A stretch of DNA of 64,000 nucleotides from DATEPR01 sp036491115 (GCA_036491115.1 DASXCQ010000031.1:62001-126000); one strand, 5' to 3'; positions 31,892 through 41,308 are shown, counted from the stretch's first letter. A program made the numbers and translations. The notes: a model not told the origin generated them from the letters alone.

Positions 31892-33433
31892 TCACACGTC
31901 CTGCTGCCGGACCAGGTCGCGCAACCGCTTGCGGTCCAGCTTGCCGACGCTGGTCAGCGGCACCTGCTCGACGATCCGGATCTCCCTCGGGTACTTGTTG
32001 GCGGCCAGCCGCTCCTTGGCGAACGCGGTGAGTTCGTCCTGGGTCGCGTCGGCACCCGAGCGCAGCGACACGAACGCGACGACCTCCTCGCCCAGCCGCG
32101 GGTCCGGCCGGCCGACCACTGCCGCCATGGCCACTCCGGGGTGGGCCAGCAGGACGTCCTCGACGTCCCTCGGGTAGACGTTGAACCCGCCGCGGATGAT
32201 GAGGTCCTTCTTGCGGTCCACGACGTAGAGGTAGCCGTCGTCGTCGGCGTGCCCGATGTCGCCGGTGTGCAGCCAGCCGCCGATCAGGGTGGACGCCGTC
32301 ACGTCGGGCGAGTGCCAGTAGCCGGACATCACGCCGGGCGACCGCACGCAGATCTCGCCGTCGGTGCCGGCGAGCAGCTCGTTGTCCTGTTCGTCGCGGA
32401 TGGTCACCTCGCAGCCGGGCACCGGGATGCCGACGCTGCCCTTGCGCCGCTTGCCCAGCGGTGTCGAGGAGATGATGGACGCGGACTCGGTGCAGCCGTA
32501 GCCCTCGTACACGGTGACGCCGGGCACCCTGGCCTCGAACTCGTCCCGCACGTCGGCGGCCAGTGGCGCCGCACCGGACGACACGGCGGTCAGCGCGGAC
32601 AGGTCGGCCTCCTCCAGCGGCTGGGCGAGCAGCATCTGGATCATCGACGGGACCAGCGCGCTGCGGCTGATCTTGTGCTCGGCGGCCAGGTTGACCCAGC
32701 CCGCCGCGTCGAACCAGCGCATCAGCACGCTCTGGTGCGGCTTGGGCTGGTGCATGCCGATGCAGGTGACCAGCAGGCCGTAGGCATGCGCCAGGGGCAG
32801 CGGCAGCAGTGTGCTGTTCAGGTCCTCGTCCGGCGCCTCGGATGCCTCCCGGGACGACGAACCGCACCAGAACAGGTTGGCGTGGGTCAGTGGCACGCCC
32901 TTGGACCGGCCGGTGGTGCCGCCGGTGTAGAGCAGGGCGGCGAGGTCGTCGTCGGCGCGGTCGACGATGCCGCCCGGATCGCCCGCCGACAGTTCGGCGT
33001 GCTCGAACACCGGCACCGTGGACGTCGCGTCACCGGCACCGGCCAGCACCACGAACTTCACCGTCGACACACCGTCCAGGGCGGCGTTGACCTTGGGCAG
33101 GAACTCCGGCGTGGTGACCACGGCGACGGCACCGGAGTCGGCCAGGACGTTGTGCAGTTCCTTCTCGCTCACCAGGAAGATCACCGGGGTGATCACCGCA
33201 CCGGCCCGCCACAGCGCGGTGTACGTCATGGTCACTTCCGGACAGTTGGCCATCAGCACGACGACCCGGTCACCGGGACCGACGCCCTGGGCGATGAGTC
33301 CGTTGGCCAGCCTGGACGCGCGGTCGGCGAGGGTGCCGGTGGACCACCAGGCGCCCTCGAAGAACAGCGAGTCGAAGTCGCCGAGCCGCTCCAGTTGCCG
33401 CTCCGCCTGCCTGGCCAGGTTGTGTTCGCCCAT
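31892..33433 (-). CDS. Acyl-CoA synthetase (class I adenylate-forming enzyme)
   Basis: A 513-residue ligase. The P-loop-like AMP-binding motif is LLYTGGTTGRSKGVPLTH; YGCTESA and GWLHTGDIG are motifs A5 and A7; GKLDRKRLRDL carries the catalytic lysine of A10. It activates a carboxylic acid with ATP and CoA, probably a fatty or aromatic acid. GGAGAGGA precedes the ATG. The TetR gene lies 27 nt upstream on the same strand, and an MFS transporter is divergent beyond that, suggesting an uptake-and-activation module controlled by the TetR protein. Confidence 0.87.
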   Translation of the reverse strand: MGEHNLARQAERQLERLGDFDSLFFEGAWWSTGTLADRASRLANGLIAQGVGPGDRVVVLMANCPEVTMTYTALWRAGAVITPVIFLVSEKELHNVLADSGAVAVVTTPEFLPKVNAALDGVSTVKFVVLAGAGDATSTVPVFEHAELSAGDPGGIVDRADDDLAALLYTGGTTGRSKGVPLTHANLFWCGSSSREASEAPDEDLNSTLLPLPLAHAYGLLVTCIGMHQPKPHQSVLMRWFDAAGWVNLAAEHKISRSALVPSMIQMLLAQPLEEADLSALTAVSSGAAPLAADVRDEFEARVPGVTVYEGYGCTESASIISSTPLGKRRKGSVGIPVPGCEVTIRDEQDNELLAGTDGEICVRSPGVMSGYWHSPDVTASTLIGGWLHTGDIGHADDDGYLYVVDRKKDLIIRGGFNVYPRDVEDVLLAHPGVAMAAVVGRPDPRLGEEVVAFVSLRSGADATQDELTAFAKERLAANKYPREIRIVEQVPLTSVGKLDRKRLRDLVRQQDV

Positions 33434-33460
33434 CCCAGTCCTCTCCCGTCCGACGTGTCT

Positions 33461-34144
33461 CTACGTTGACTGCCATGCGCGCCCGGCCATCACGGCCAGG
33501 TGCAGAGCGACGAGCGTGTCCTCCAGTTCGGACAGTTCCGCCGTTCTCCCGTGCCGCACCCGGACACTGACCAGTTCGGTGGTGGCGCCGGACAGCCCGA
33601 GATAGGCGTCGTAGGGCACTTCGGGCCATTCCGGACGGCGCGTTCTGGCCCGTTCGTGCCATTCCCTGTTCAGTTCGGCGAACCGGTGCTGTGCGGCGTC
33701 CCTCCTGGCGACCGCGCCGGCGCCGGCGGCCGGCATGTCGATGTAGAACACCCGTGCGAACGCGGGTTCGCCGGCCAGGAAACCGAGGAACGCGCGGCAG
33801 CCGGCGCGCAACAGGTCCTCCGGCGGCGCGTCCGCCGGCACACCCCTGGTCGCCGTCACCACGGCGTCCACCAACAGGAGGCCGCCGTGCCGGGTCGCCG
33901 CCAGGAAGCAGTCCTCCTTGTCCGCGAAATGGACGTAGAACGCCGCTCTGGACACCTTGGCCCGCCGGACCATGTCGGCGACAGTCACGGACTGGTAACC
34001 GGATTCGGCGACCGCGGCGATCGCGGCGGCCAGCAATCGCTGCCGCTGCGCCGCGCGGACCGCGGACTGGGGCAGGCTGGACCGGCCCCTGGGCAGCCCA
34101 GGGGCTTCGCCATGTGTCCTGGCCAGCGAACCCTCTTGTACCAC
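33461..34144 (-). CDS. TetR-family regulator
   Basis: A 227-residue regulator. The HTH is in the N-terminal part (AAIAAVAESGYQSVTVADMVRRA, KVSRAAFYVHFADKEDCFLA), and the rest is a helical ligand domain containing FYIDMPAAGAGAVARRD. It starts at GTG 34144. A perfect 16-bp palindrome lies 18 nt upstream between it and the MFS gene, so it probably represses both directions. The effector is likely the substrate or product of the neighbouring acyl-CoA synthetase. Confidence 0.87.
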   Translation of the reverse strand: MVQEGSLARTHGEAPGLPRGRSSLPQSAVRAAQRQRLLAAAIAAVAESGYQSVTVADMVRRAKVSRAAFYVHFADKEDCFLAATRHGGLLLVDAVVTATRGVPADAPPEDLLRAGCRAFLGFLAGEPAFARVFYIDMPAAGAGAVARRDAAQHRFAELNREWHERARTRRPEWPEVPYDAYLGLSGATTELVSVRVRHGRTAELSELEDTLVALHLAVMAGRAWQST

Positions 34145-34161
34145 TGTGATACTGCCTCTAA

Positions 34162-34177
34162 AGTACGTGGGCGTACT
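34162..34177. promoter_or_regulatory. TetR operator candidate AGTACG-N4-CGTACT
   Basis: AGTACG (34162-34167), TGGG, CGTACT (34172-34177) form a perfect inverted repeat of 16 bp in the intergenic region upstream of the TetR gene and divergent MFS gene, the typical place and size for a TetR operator. Confidence 0.65.
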
Positions 34178-34346
34178 AGTGACCTAACCCCACCATATCG
34201 TTGCGGACACCGGCGTCGCGCACGAGTTCTGGCTCACCCGTTACGGGGCGGCCCGACAGATGTGGCAGCCGATGCCATGCGACGGCCACGGCCGACCGAC
34301 CGCCGACGAAGCCGGTTTCCCCGGTGGCCGGAAAGCCGTGTTTCCT

Positions 34347-34359
34347 CCTCCGAAGGAGG
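34347..34359 (+). promoter_or_regulatory. Hairpin that masks the MFS ribosome-binding site
   Basis: CCTCC (34347-34351), GAA and GGAGG (34355-34359) are perfectly complementary; GGAGG is the Shine-Dalgarno sequence 4 nt before the ATG at 34364. The 5-bp stem with a 3-nt loop, or the register with the overlapping upstream CCTCC (34344-34348), would block ribosome access. Confidence 0.45.
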
Positions 34360-34363
34360 CGGC

Positions 34364-36070
34364 ATGGCCGCAGTCATCCCCGTCGACGCTGAACACGCGC
34401 AACCGGGCAACCCGCTCTACCGGTTGTTCTGGGACCGCAGGATCACCCACTACCCGAACACAGGACGGCGCTACTGGTATCTCGCCATCGTCGTGCTGGC
34501 GACGATCATCCTGTACTACGAGTTGTACGTCGGTGGCGCGGTGGGCCCCGCGATCATCGCCGACTACAACATGAGCTTCACGTTCTACGTGAACATCACC
34601 GTGGTGGGCAGCGCCGTGGGCGCCTTCTCGTCACTGGTGGCCGGTCTGGCCGACCGGTGGGGTCGGGCGAACATGGTGACCTACGGCCTGGCGATCACCG
34701 GGCTGCTCATCGCGTTCGGCATCCCCAACGCCCCCAACGCCTTCGTGTTCGGCCTGGTCTCGGTTCTGGTCGCGTTCGTCGAGGGCATCATCCTGGTGGC
34801 CACGCCCGCTCTGGTCCGCGACTTCTCCCCGCAGTTGGGCCGCGCGTCGGCGATGGGCTTCTGGACGCTCGGTCCGGTGGTCGGCAGCCTCGTGGTGTCC
34901 GAAGTGTCCAGTAACACGCTGGGCAGCCTGCCGCGCTGGCAGGACCAGTTCCTCATCTGCGGCATCGTCGGCCTGGTGGTGTTCGTCATCGCGCTGTTCG
35001 GCCTGCGTGAGCTGTCGCCGAACCTGCGCGACCAGTTGATGGTGAGCATCCGGGACCGGGCGCTGGTGGAGGCCAAGGCGTCCGGTGTGTCCGTGGACAC
35101 CAGCCGGCCGTGGAAGCAGATGATGCACGTCAACATCGTCGGTTCCGCGTTCGCCATCGCGGTGTTCCTGATCCTCTACTACACCGCGGTCGGGTTCTTC
35201 ACCATCTACTTCACCACGATCTTCGGCTTCAGCCTGTCCCAGGCCAACGGCATCGGGAACTGGTTCTGGGCGTTCGACGCCGTCGCGCTGATCGTCGTGG
35301 GAGTGGTGTCGGACAAGATGAAGGTCCGCAAACCGTTCATGGTGGTCGGCGCGGTCGGTGCGATCGTGATGTCGATCCTGTTCCTCATGCGGGCCACCCA
35401 CCCGCAGACCGGCTACTACACGTTCGTCGTGCTCATCAGCCTGCTGGCCGTGTTCATGGGCATCGCGTACGCGCCGTGGATGGCGAGCTTCACCGAGACG
35501 GTGGAGCAGCGCAACCCGGCCCTGATCGCGACCGGCCTGGCCGTGTGGGGCTGGATCATCCGGGCGGTCGTGGCCATCTCGATCTTCATCCTGCCGTTCG
35601 TGGTCAGTTCGGTCACACCACTGGTGCAGTACGGCACCCAGGTCGCCACGCTGTCCGCGAAGTACGCGCCGGAACTGGCCACCATCAGCGCCATCGACCC
35701 GAAGACGCTGGCCACACTGAGCGCGACACCCGCCGACCAGGCCGCGGCCGTCACCGCGATCGGCGAAATCGCCCAAAAGCTGAACGTCGACCCCGCTACC
35801 GCCACCCAGCGGCTCCAGGCCGCGGCGGCAGTACCCAAGGCTGACCTGGCGTTTCTCCAGGCACACGGAACCGAAGTTGAACAAGCCTCGCGTTCGACAC
35901 CCGGTCAGTGGCAGAGTTGGTGGTGGGTCTGCATCGGGGGCCAGGTCGTCTTCATACCGTTGATCTTCGTGATGAGCGGTCGGTGGAGCCGGCGCAAGGC
36001 ACTGCAGGACCTCGCGGAACACCAGAAGAGGGTGGACGCGGAGCTCGCCGCCATGTCAGCGGAAAGCTGA
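34364..36070 (+). CDS. MFS transporter with extracytoplasmic insert
   Basis: A 568-residue MFS protein. GLADRWGRANMVTYG is motif A after helix 2, and about 12 hydrophobic segments can be traced. Between the last two helices (about residues 415-510) there is a soluble, helical, Ala/Thr-rich insert of roughly 95 residues (APELATISAIDPKTLATLS, LNVDPATATQRLQAAAAV), predicted to face outward. Such a domain is not part of the basic MFS fold. The substrate is probably the acid activated by the acyl-CoA synthetase across the divergent promoter, or the ligand of the binding protein encoded next. The ATG follows a perfect AAGGAGG. Confidence 0.83.
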   Translation: MAAVIPVDAEHAQPGNPLYRLFWDRRITHYPNTGRRYWYLAIVVLATIILYYELYVGGAVGPAIIADYNMSFTFYVNITVVGSAVGAFSSLVAGLADRWGRANMVTYGLAITGLLIAFGIPNAPNAFVFGLVSVLVAFVEGIILVATPALVRDFSPQLGRASAMGFWTLGPVVGSLVVSEVSSNTLGSLPRWQDQFLICGIVGLVVFVIALFGLRELSPNLRDQLMVSIRDRALVEAKASGVSVDTSRPWKQMMHVNIVGSAFAIAVFLILYYTAVGFFTIYFTTIFGFSLSQANGIGNWFWAFDAVALIVVGVVSDKMKVRKPFMVVGAVGAIVMSILFLMRATHPQTGYYTFVVLISLLAVFMGIAYAPWMASFTETVEQRNPALIATGLAVWGWIIRAVVAISIFILPFVVSSVTPLVQYGTQVATLSAKYAPELATISAIDPKTLATLSATPADQAAAVTAIGEIAQKLNVDPATATQRLQAAAAVPKADLAFLQAHGTEVEQASRSTPGQWQSWWWVCIGGQVVFIPLIFVMSGRWSRRKALQDLAEHQKRVDAELAAMSAES

Positions 36071-36182
36071 CCGGGCAACAGAAAACCGACCTGAACCCAA
36101 TAGCACTACGACGTCAGACCACGGTTCCAAGCAGGCTGCCAGACTCCGAGTGAACCTGGTGGCCACGCTACAAGGAGGAACC

Positions 36183-37499
36183 GTGACTCACCGTACCGGC
36201 CGGATCTCCACCCGTGTCTGGATGTTGGCCGTGGTATCGGTGGTCGCCGTCGTCGCGGCCGTGCTGGTGGCGCTGCACTTCACGTCACAGAATGGCGTCA
36301 CCAGCACGCCCGGCGTTACGTCGAAGACGATCGTTCTGGGCAGTCACCAGCCGCTCACCGGCCCCGCGGCGCCCGGCTATTCCGAGATCTCCGGCGCCGC
36401 AGCGGCATTCTTCCGCTACATCAACGCGCACGGCGGTGTCTACGGTAGATCGATCACGTTCGACTACAAGGACGACCAGTACAACCCCGTCAAGACGTTC
36501 AACGAGACCCAGACACTGGTCGGCAAGGACAAGATCTTCGCCATGATCGGCGGCCTGGGCACGGCAACGCACGAGGCCGTCGTCGACTACCTGACCGAGA
36601 ACAAGGTGCCCGACCTGTTCGTGAACAGCGGGTGCATCTGCTTCAACAATCCCAGCAACCTTCCGTACACGTACGGCTACTTCCCCGACTACAAGATCGA
36701 GGGGAAGGTGCTCGGCCAGTACGTGCGCACCAACTTCCCCGGCCAGCGCGTGGCCTACCTGCTGCAGGACGACGACCTGGGCCAGAACAGCCAGGAGGGG
36801 CTCAACCAGCTCCTGCCCAGCAGCCAGGTGGTGACCCAGCAGTCCTATGACGCCAACTACCTGACCAGTGGCCTGGCCGCGCAGATCGGCGCGGCGAAGG
36901 CGGCTCACGCACAGGTGGTCGTGATCTTCGGCATTCCCGCGGCGGTCGCCATCGCGCTGCTCACCGCGGCCCAGCTCAACTACCACCCGGCGTTCGTGGC
37001 CAGCAACGTCGGCACCGACCCGACCACGCTCAACGGGCTGATCAAGCAACTGTCCAAGGGCGCTGCGGACATCAACATCGCCAACGGGTTGATCTCGGAC
37101 AGCTACCTGCCATCACCGAGCGACCTGAAGAACCCGTGGGTCCAGTTGTTCCACAACGTGCACGACACCTACGAACCAGGGCAGCCGTTCGATTTCTACA
37201 CGGTCAGCGGAATGACCCTGGCCTACGGGACGTACGAGGCGCTGCGCGCCGCGGGACCGAACCTGACCCGCGAGGGACTGCTGCACGCCATCGCCACGAA
37301 GGGGTCGACGTTCCAGGGACCGAACCTGGCGCCCTACCGGTTCTCCGCGACCGACCACGACGGCATGGCGGGCGCCCAGATCACCAGCCTGACCAGGGGA
37401 CAGTCGGTGCTGTCCGGCCCGGTCTACGTGACCGACGACCAGGACGCGCCGGTCAGCACCTGGAACCAGCCGCACCCGCTGCCGCCGACGACCTTCTGA
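36183..37499 (+). CDS. Orphan type I periplasmic binding protein, membrane-anchored
   Basis: A 438-residue Peripla_BP_6-type protein. The GTG start has AAGGAGG 5 nt upstream. A single hydrophobic helix (residues about 12-32, VWMLAVVSVVAVVAAVLVALHF) without a lipobox probably anchors it in the membrane. The binding lobes follow (IVLGSHQPLTGPAAPGYSE, AMIGGLGTATHEAVVDYL, VNSGCICFNN). No ABC permease or ATPase gene is adjacent; the MFS gene with the extra outer domain is immediately upstream, 112 nt away. It may deliver substrate to that carrier, act as a sensor, or serve an ABC system encoded elsewhere. Confidence 0.8.
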   Translation: MTHRTGRISTRVWMLAVVSVVAVVAAVLVALHFTSQNGVTSTPGVTSKTIVLGSHQPLTGPAAPGYSEISGAAAAFFRYINAHGGVYGRSITFDYKDDQYNPVKTFNETQTLVGKDKIFAMIGGLGTATHEAVVDYLTENKVPDLFVNSGCICFNNPSNLPYTYGYFPDYKIEGKVLGQYVRTNFPGQRVAYLLQDDDLGQNSQEGLNQLLPSSQVVTQQSYDANYLTSGLAAQIGAAKAAHAQVVVIFGIPAAVAIALLTAAQLNYHPAFVASNVGTDPTTLNGLIKQLSKGAADINIANGLISDSYLPSPSDLKNPWVQLFHNVHDTYEPGQPFDFYTVSGMTLAYGTYEALRAAGPNLTREGLLHAIATKGSTFQGPNLAPYRFSATDHDGMAGAQITSLTRGQSVLSGPVYVTDDQDAPVSTWNQPHPLPPTTF

Positions 37500-37597
37500 C
37501 CGGATCTCCCGGTACCAGGTGGACCGTCCACGGCGGACCGCCCGTTTCACGTCGTTCCTCCCGGACACTACGCAGCGCGTTCGATTGAAACACCTAC

Positions 37598-37618
37598 GTG
37601 ACCGAGAAATTCGGTCAC
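37598..37618. repeat. Inverted repeat GTGACCGA-N5-TCGGTCAC
   Basis: Eight-bp perfect arms around GAAAT, about 100 nt after the binding-protein stop and 140 nt before cvnA. It could be a terminator of the former or an operator of the latter. The rest of the 37500-37758 gap shows no gene. Confidence 0.45.
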
Positions 37619-37758
37619 CTGATTTCCCCGATCCAGGGGGCACAGTCTGGTCCGAACCACGCATTCGTGGTTAAGATGCGCCGTCTCCGGCGACGCAATT
37701 CCATCGACGTGACTGTCGGCGGTGAGCGAGGAGTTGAGAACCATCCTGCGGAGGTAGC

Positions 37759-40359
37759 GTGGTGCGTCACCGTGTTCCCCCCGTCGAGGGGGACGGCGGA
37801 TCAGCGGCAACGCCCGAATTTTCGGGGCCGAGGTGGCCGGTACCGGCGGGGCCGGCGCAACCACAGCCACCATCGCGGGTGCGCCCGCAGCCGTCGCGTT
37901 CGTCGACGGGCAGGCTCTTCCGGGCGATGTTCCGGCCGAGGTCGATCCGCGCCAAACTGGTCCGCATCCTGGTCGTGTCACTGGCCCTGGTGTTGGTGCT
38001 GCTGGGTTTCCTGATCACCAACGAGGCGGCCAACTACCAGGCGGCCACCCAGACCAGCCGCATCGTCACGGTGGTGCTGCGGGTGCAGGACGCCGTGCAG
38101 CAGTTGCAGAAGGAGCGGGCCCTCACCAACGGCCTGCTCGGCGGCGGCGACCAGTTCCAGGCGCAGGTCGTGCCCCAGCGCGCGCAGACCGATCTCGCGC
38201 TCGGCGCGCTGAACCGGACCATCTCCGACACCGGCCTGTCCGACGCGGGTGTCGACCAGGTCAGGACGGCACTGGCCAAGCTGGACGGTCTGACCACGAT
38301 CCGCTCCGAGGTAGACCAGCAGCGGGCCCAGGACGCGCCCACGTTCGCCTTCTACACCGACGCCATCACCTCGCTCAACGCGCTCGACCTCGGGCTGGAC
38401 CAGGCCCAGGACGGCACGCTCCGGCACGGGCTGCAGGCGCTGTACGCGCTCGGTGACATCAAGGAGTACGCGGGCCAGGAACAGGGCCTGCTGTCCGCGG
38501 TGTTCGCGTCCAACCACATGAGCGTGGACAACTACAGCAAGTTCGTCCAGGTGCTGGGCCAGAAGCAGGCCGCGATCGCCACCTTCGACCAGTTCGCCAC
38601 CCAGGGCGAGCGGTCCGACCTGGACGCGACCCTCCAGTCGCCGGCGGGCGACCAGTCCGTCCAGGACGAGGGCGTGGCCATCAACTCGTCGTCGGGCACG
38701 CTGGCCAGCCGGGTGGACCCGGTGTCCTGGTCGGACTCGATGAACTCCCTGCTGGACAGCCTGCGCGGGGTGCAGCAGACCGTCGGTCACGACATCACCA
38801 CCCGCGCGGACAGCCTGCGCGCCACCGCGACCGCGCTGCTGATCGGCATCAGCGTGCTGGCCGTGCTGACCATCGCCGCGATGATCGCCCTGGTGGTCGG
38901 CGCGGCGCGGTCGGTCATCGGCCCGCTGGGCACGCTGGCCAGGGACGCCGACGTCGTGTCGGCTCGCCGCCTGCCCGAGACGGTGGCGCTGATGCAGACC
39001 ACCGAGACCGACGTGCCGCCACCACCGCCGGTGACCGTGCCGGCACACGCGGCCACCGAGATCCAACTGGTGGCGACCGCGCTGGACCGGGTGCAGGACA
39101 CCGCGCTCACGCTGGCCAGCGAGCAGGCGCTGATCCGCCGCAACACCACGGTGTCGCTGGCCAACCTGGGCCGCCGCAACCAGAACCTGGTGCGCCGCCA
39201 GCTGTCCCTGATCAGCGAGTTCGAGCGCGAGGAGCTCGACCCCAACGCGCTGGCCAACATGTTCGAACTGGACCACCTGGCCACCCGCATGCGCCGCAAC
39301 GCGGAGAGCCTGCTGGTGCTGGTGGGCGAGACCAGTCCGCGCCCGTGGTCGGCTCCCCTGCCGGTGGCCGACGTCATCCGCGCCGCACTGTCCGAAGTGG
39401 AGGACTACCGCCGGGTGGTGCTGCGGCGGGTGGACGACGCGTGGGTGGTCGGCCCGGTGGTCGCCGAGATCGCGCACATGCTCGCCGAACTGGTGGAGAA
39501 CGGCCTGTCGTTCTCGTCGCCGGACGTCGAGGTGGAGATCTACGGCCGGCGGACCGGCAACCGCTACCTGCTGGCCGTGGTGGACTACGGCGTCGGCATG
39601 CCCAGGGACGAACTGGAGAAGGCCAAGGCCCGCCTGCGGGACGAGGAGAACTTCCTGGTCGCACCCACCAGGTTCCTCGGCCACTACGTCGTCGGCCGCC
39701 TGGCGCGGCAGCTGGACGTACAGGTGGAGCTGGGCGAGTCGCCGGTCAGCGGCATCACGGCCCGCATGCTGCTGCCGCCGGAGGTGCTCACCGACAGCCC
39801 GAACGCCGAGCCGAGGCAGCTGGTGGCCGAGCAGGAGCAGGCCGAGCCGCCGACCCCGGTGGCACTGCCGGCGCCCAGGCCGACGCCCGCCCTGGCCGCT
39901 CCGGTGTCCACGCTGCGGTCCGAGACGACGGTGCCCGTGGTGTCGTCCGCGGACACCGTCGAGACAGTGCGGCTGCCGATTCCCGAGTCGCTGCGGAATC
40001 AGCAGGTGCTGCGCTGGCCGACCGAGCAGGAACTGGAGCGCCAGGCCGAAACGGAGACCCCGGCGCCGGTGGCCACCCGCGCCGAGCCGGAACCGGAGCC
40101 GGAACGGGAACCCGTCGCCGTCGGTGCTCCGGTCGCACGCACCCGCAACGGCCTGGTGAAACGCCAGCCACGCAGCGGCAGCCGGTCCACGACCCGGTAC
40201 ACGGTGACCGACGCGGCGCCGAAGGACCGGTCGCCGAACGAGGTGAGCGACATGTTGAATTCGTTCCGTGCCGGGCATCGGCGTGGCGAGGCGTCGGCCA
40301 GGAATCTGTTCACCGCGACCGAACCCGTGGTGTCGTACGAGGAGGAGTCGGGTGACTGA
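37759..40359 (+). CDS. cvnA: Conservon sensor CvnA (NIT-domain histidine-kinase-like)
   Basis: An 866-residue membrane sensor. A proline-rich N-terminus is followed by a helix at about 68-88. An external nitrate/nitrite-sensing (NIT) domain (VQDAVQQLQKERALTNGLL onward) and a second helix at about 357-382 come next. The kinase-like half has the helix LDHLATRMRRNAESLLVL, and the ATPase part has ELVENGLSFSSPDVEVEIYG and DYGVGMP. The C-terminal 200 residues are low-complexity and acidic. Conservons are actinobacterial four-gene units in which CvnA works with a roadblock protein, a DUF742 protein and a small GTPase. GGAGG precedes the tandem GTG start. It overlaps cvnB by 8 nt. Confidence 0.88.
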   Translation: MVRHRVPPVEGDGGSAATPEFSGPRWPVPAGPAQPQPPSRVRPQPSRSSTGRLFRAMFRPRSIRAKLVRILVVSLALVLVLLGFLITNEAANYQAATQTSRIVTVVLRVQDAVQQLQKERALTNGLLGGGDQFQAQVVPQRAQTDLALGALNRTISDTGLSDAGVDQVRTALAKLDGLTTIRSEVDQQRAQDAPTFAFYTDAITSLNALDLGLDQAQDGTLRHGLQALYALGDIKEYAGQEQGLLSAVFASNHMSVDNYSKFVQVLGQKQAAIATFDQFATQGERSDLDATLQSPAGDQSVQDEGVAINSSSGTLASRVDPVSWSDSMNSLLDSLRGVQQTVGHDITTRADSLRATATALLIGISVLAVLTIAAMIALVVGAARSVIGPLGTLARDADVVSARRLPETVALMQTTETDVPPPPPVTVPAHAATEIQLVATALDRVQDTALTLASEQALIRRNTTVSLANLGRRNQNLVRRQLSLISEFEREELDPNALANMFELDHLATRMRRNAESLLVLVGETSPRPWSAPLPVADVIRAALSEVEDYRRVVLRRVDDAWVVGPVVAEIAHMLAELVENGLSFSSPDVEVEIYGRRTGNRYLLAVVDYGVGMPRDELEKAKARLRDEENFLVAPTRFLGHYVVGRLARQLDVQVELGESPVSGITARMLLPPEVLTDSPNAEPRQLVAEQEQAEPPTPVALPAPRPTPALAAPVSTLRSETTVPVVSSADTVETVRLPIPESLRNQQVLRWPTEQELERQAETETPAPVATRAEPEPEPEREPVAVGAPVARTRNGLVKRQPRSGSRSTTRYTVTDAAPKDRSPNEVSDMLNSFRAGHRRGEASARNLFTATEPVVSYEEESGD

Positions 40360-40780
40360 CCTGGACCGGGACGCCAGTCCGCAGAGCTTCAACTGGTTGT
40401 TGAGCAATTTCGTCCGCGGCACCGACGGCGTGCGGGACGCCGTCGCGGTGTCGTCGGACGGGTTGCTCATCGCCATGTCGCAAGGTCTGGACAGAACGGC
40501 GGCCGATCGGCTGGCCGCGCTCACGTCCGGGCTGGCCAGCCTGGCCAAGAGTGCCTCGCGCTACTACGACTTCGACGGCCTGAAACTGATCATGATCGAG
40601 ATGGGCAAGGGTTTCCTGCTCGTCTCGACGATCAGCGACGGCAGTTGTGTCGCAGTGCTCGCCGACGAGCACTGCGACATCGGCCTCATCGGGTACGAGA
40701 TCGCGGTGCTCGCCGAGCGGGCCGGTGGCCTGCTCTCCCCGGGCCTGATCTCCGAACTGCGGGAAACCCTGTTGAGCTGA
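40352..40780 (+). CDS. cvnB: Conservon roadblock/LC7 protein CvnB
   Basis: A 142-residue roadblock/LC7-domain protein (LLSNFVRGTDGVRDAVAVSSDG, LASLAKSASRYYDF, GKGFLLVSTISDGSCVAVLA in parts). It starts at GTG 40352 within cvnA (GGAGGAG upstream). Roadblock proteins regulate small GTPases, and here the partner is CvnD, probably at the membrane complex formed by CvnA. It is the second gene of the cvn operon, 81 nt before cvnC. Confidence 0.9.
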   Translation: MTDLDRDASPQSFNWLLSNFVRGTDGVRDAVAVSSDGLLIAMSQGLDRTAADRLAALTSGLASLAKSASRYYDFDGLKLIMIEMGKGFLLVSTISDGSCVAVLADEHCDIGLIGYEIAVLAERAGGLLSPGLISELRETLLS

Positions 40781-40861
40781 GGCGACGCCGGACGCGTCGG
40801 GGCGCGCCCGGGGTCTCGTGTTTCGTGCATCGTCGTTGCCCGTCACCGTGGGAGGACGCGC

Positions 40862-41308
40862 GTGAGACCTGGGGACGAGGACACGCCTCGACTACCTGAC
40901 CCCCGGATGATCCCGGTCGCCCAGCCGCAGGGCTGGTTCGACGAGACGCCGCCGGCGCAGCCGGAGGACGAGGGGACGGTGGCCGACGACGGTGTCTTCG
41001 TCCGCCCCTTCATCGTGACCAGAGGGAGGACGCAGCCGCTGCACGACGGCCTGCGGATCGAAACCCTGGTCAGGGCGACACCTGCCGCGCTGTCCGCACC
41101 GTTGCGGTTCGAGCGCAGGCGGATCGTCGAACTGGCCCAACGACCGGTGTCGCTGGCCGAGGTGGCCGCCGAGTTGGGCGTCCCCCTCGGTGTGGCGAGG
41201 GTCCTGATCGCGGACCTCTACACCGGTCGGTACATCTCGCTGCACGAGCCAACCGAGCTGCCCGTGCACGTGATCGAGAGGATCAGGGATCTTGTCCGGG
41301 CGCTTTGA
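40862..41308 (+). CDS. cvnC: Conservon DUF742 protein CvnC
   Basis: A 148-residue DUF742 protein. FVRPFIVTRGRTQPLHDGL is the conserved first block, and RRIVELAQRPVSLAEVAAELGVPLGVARVLIADL (in parts) is a winged-helix-like half. DUF742 proteins bind the other conservon members, and the HTH-like part may bind DNA. GGGAGG lies 9 nt before the GTG start. The stop overlaps cvnD by 17 nt, with the TTG of cvnD inside it. Confidence 0.88.
   Translation: MRPGDEDTPRLPDPRMIPVAQPQGWFDETPPAQPEDEGTVADDGVFVRPFIVTRGRTQPLHDGLRIETLVRATPAALSAPLRFERRRIVELAQRPVSLAEVAAELGVPLGVARVLIADLYTGRYISLHEPTELPVHVIERIRDLVRAL

Noticed and set aside
34631..36022. Minus-strand open frame of 463 codons opposite the MFS gene
   Set aside because: Composition (His/Asp/Arg-rich) is that of antisense membrane-protein DNA, and it has no domain.
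37978..40548. Minus-strand open frame of 856 codons opposite cvnA
   Set aside because: It mirrors the cvnA codon pattern in antisense, has no motif, and cvnA is a well-recognised family.
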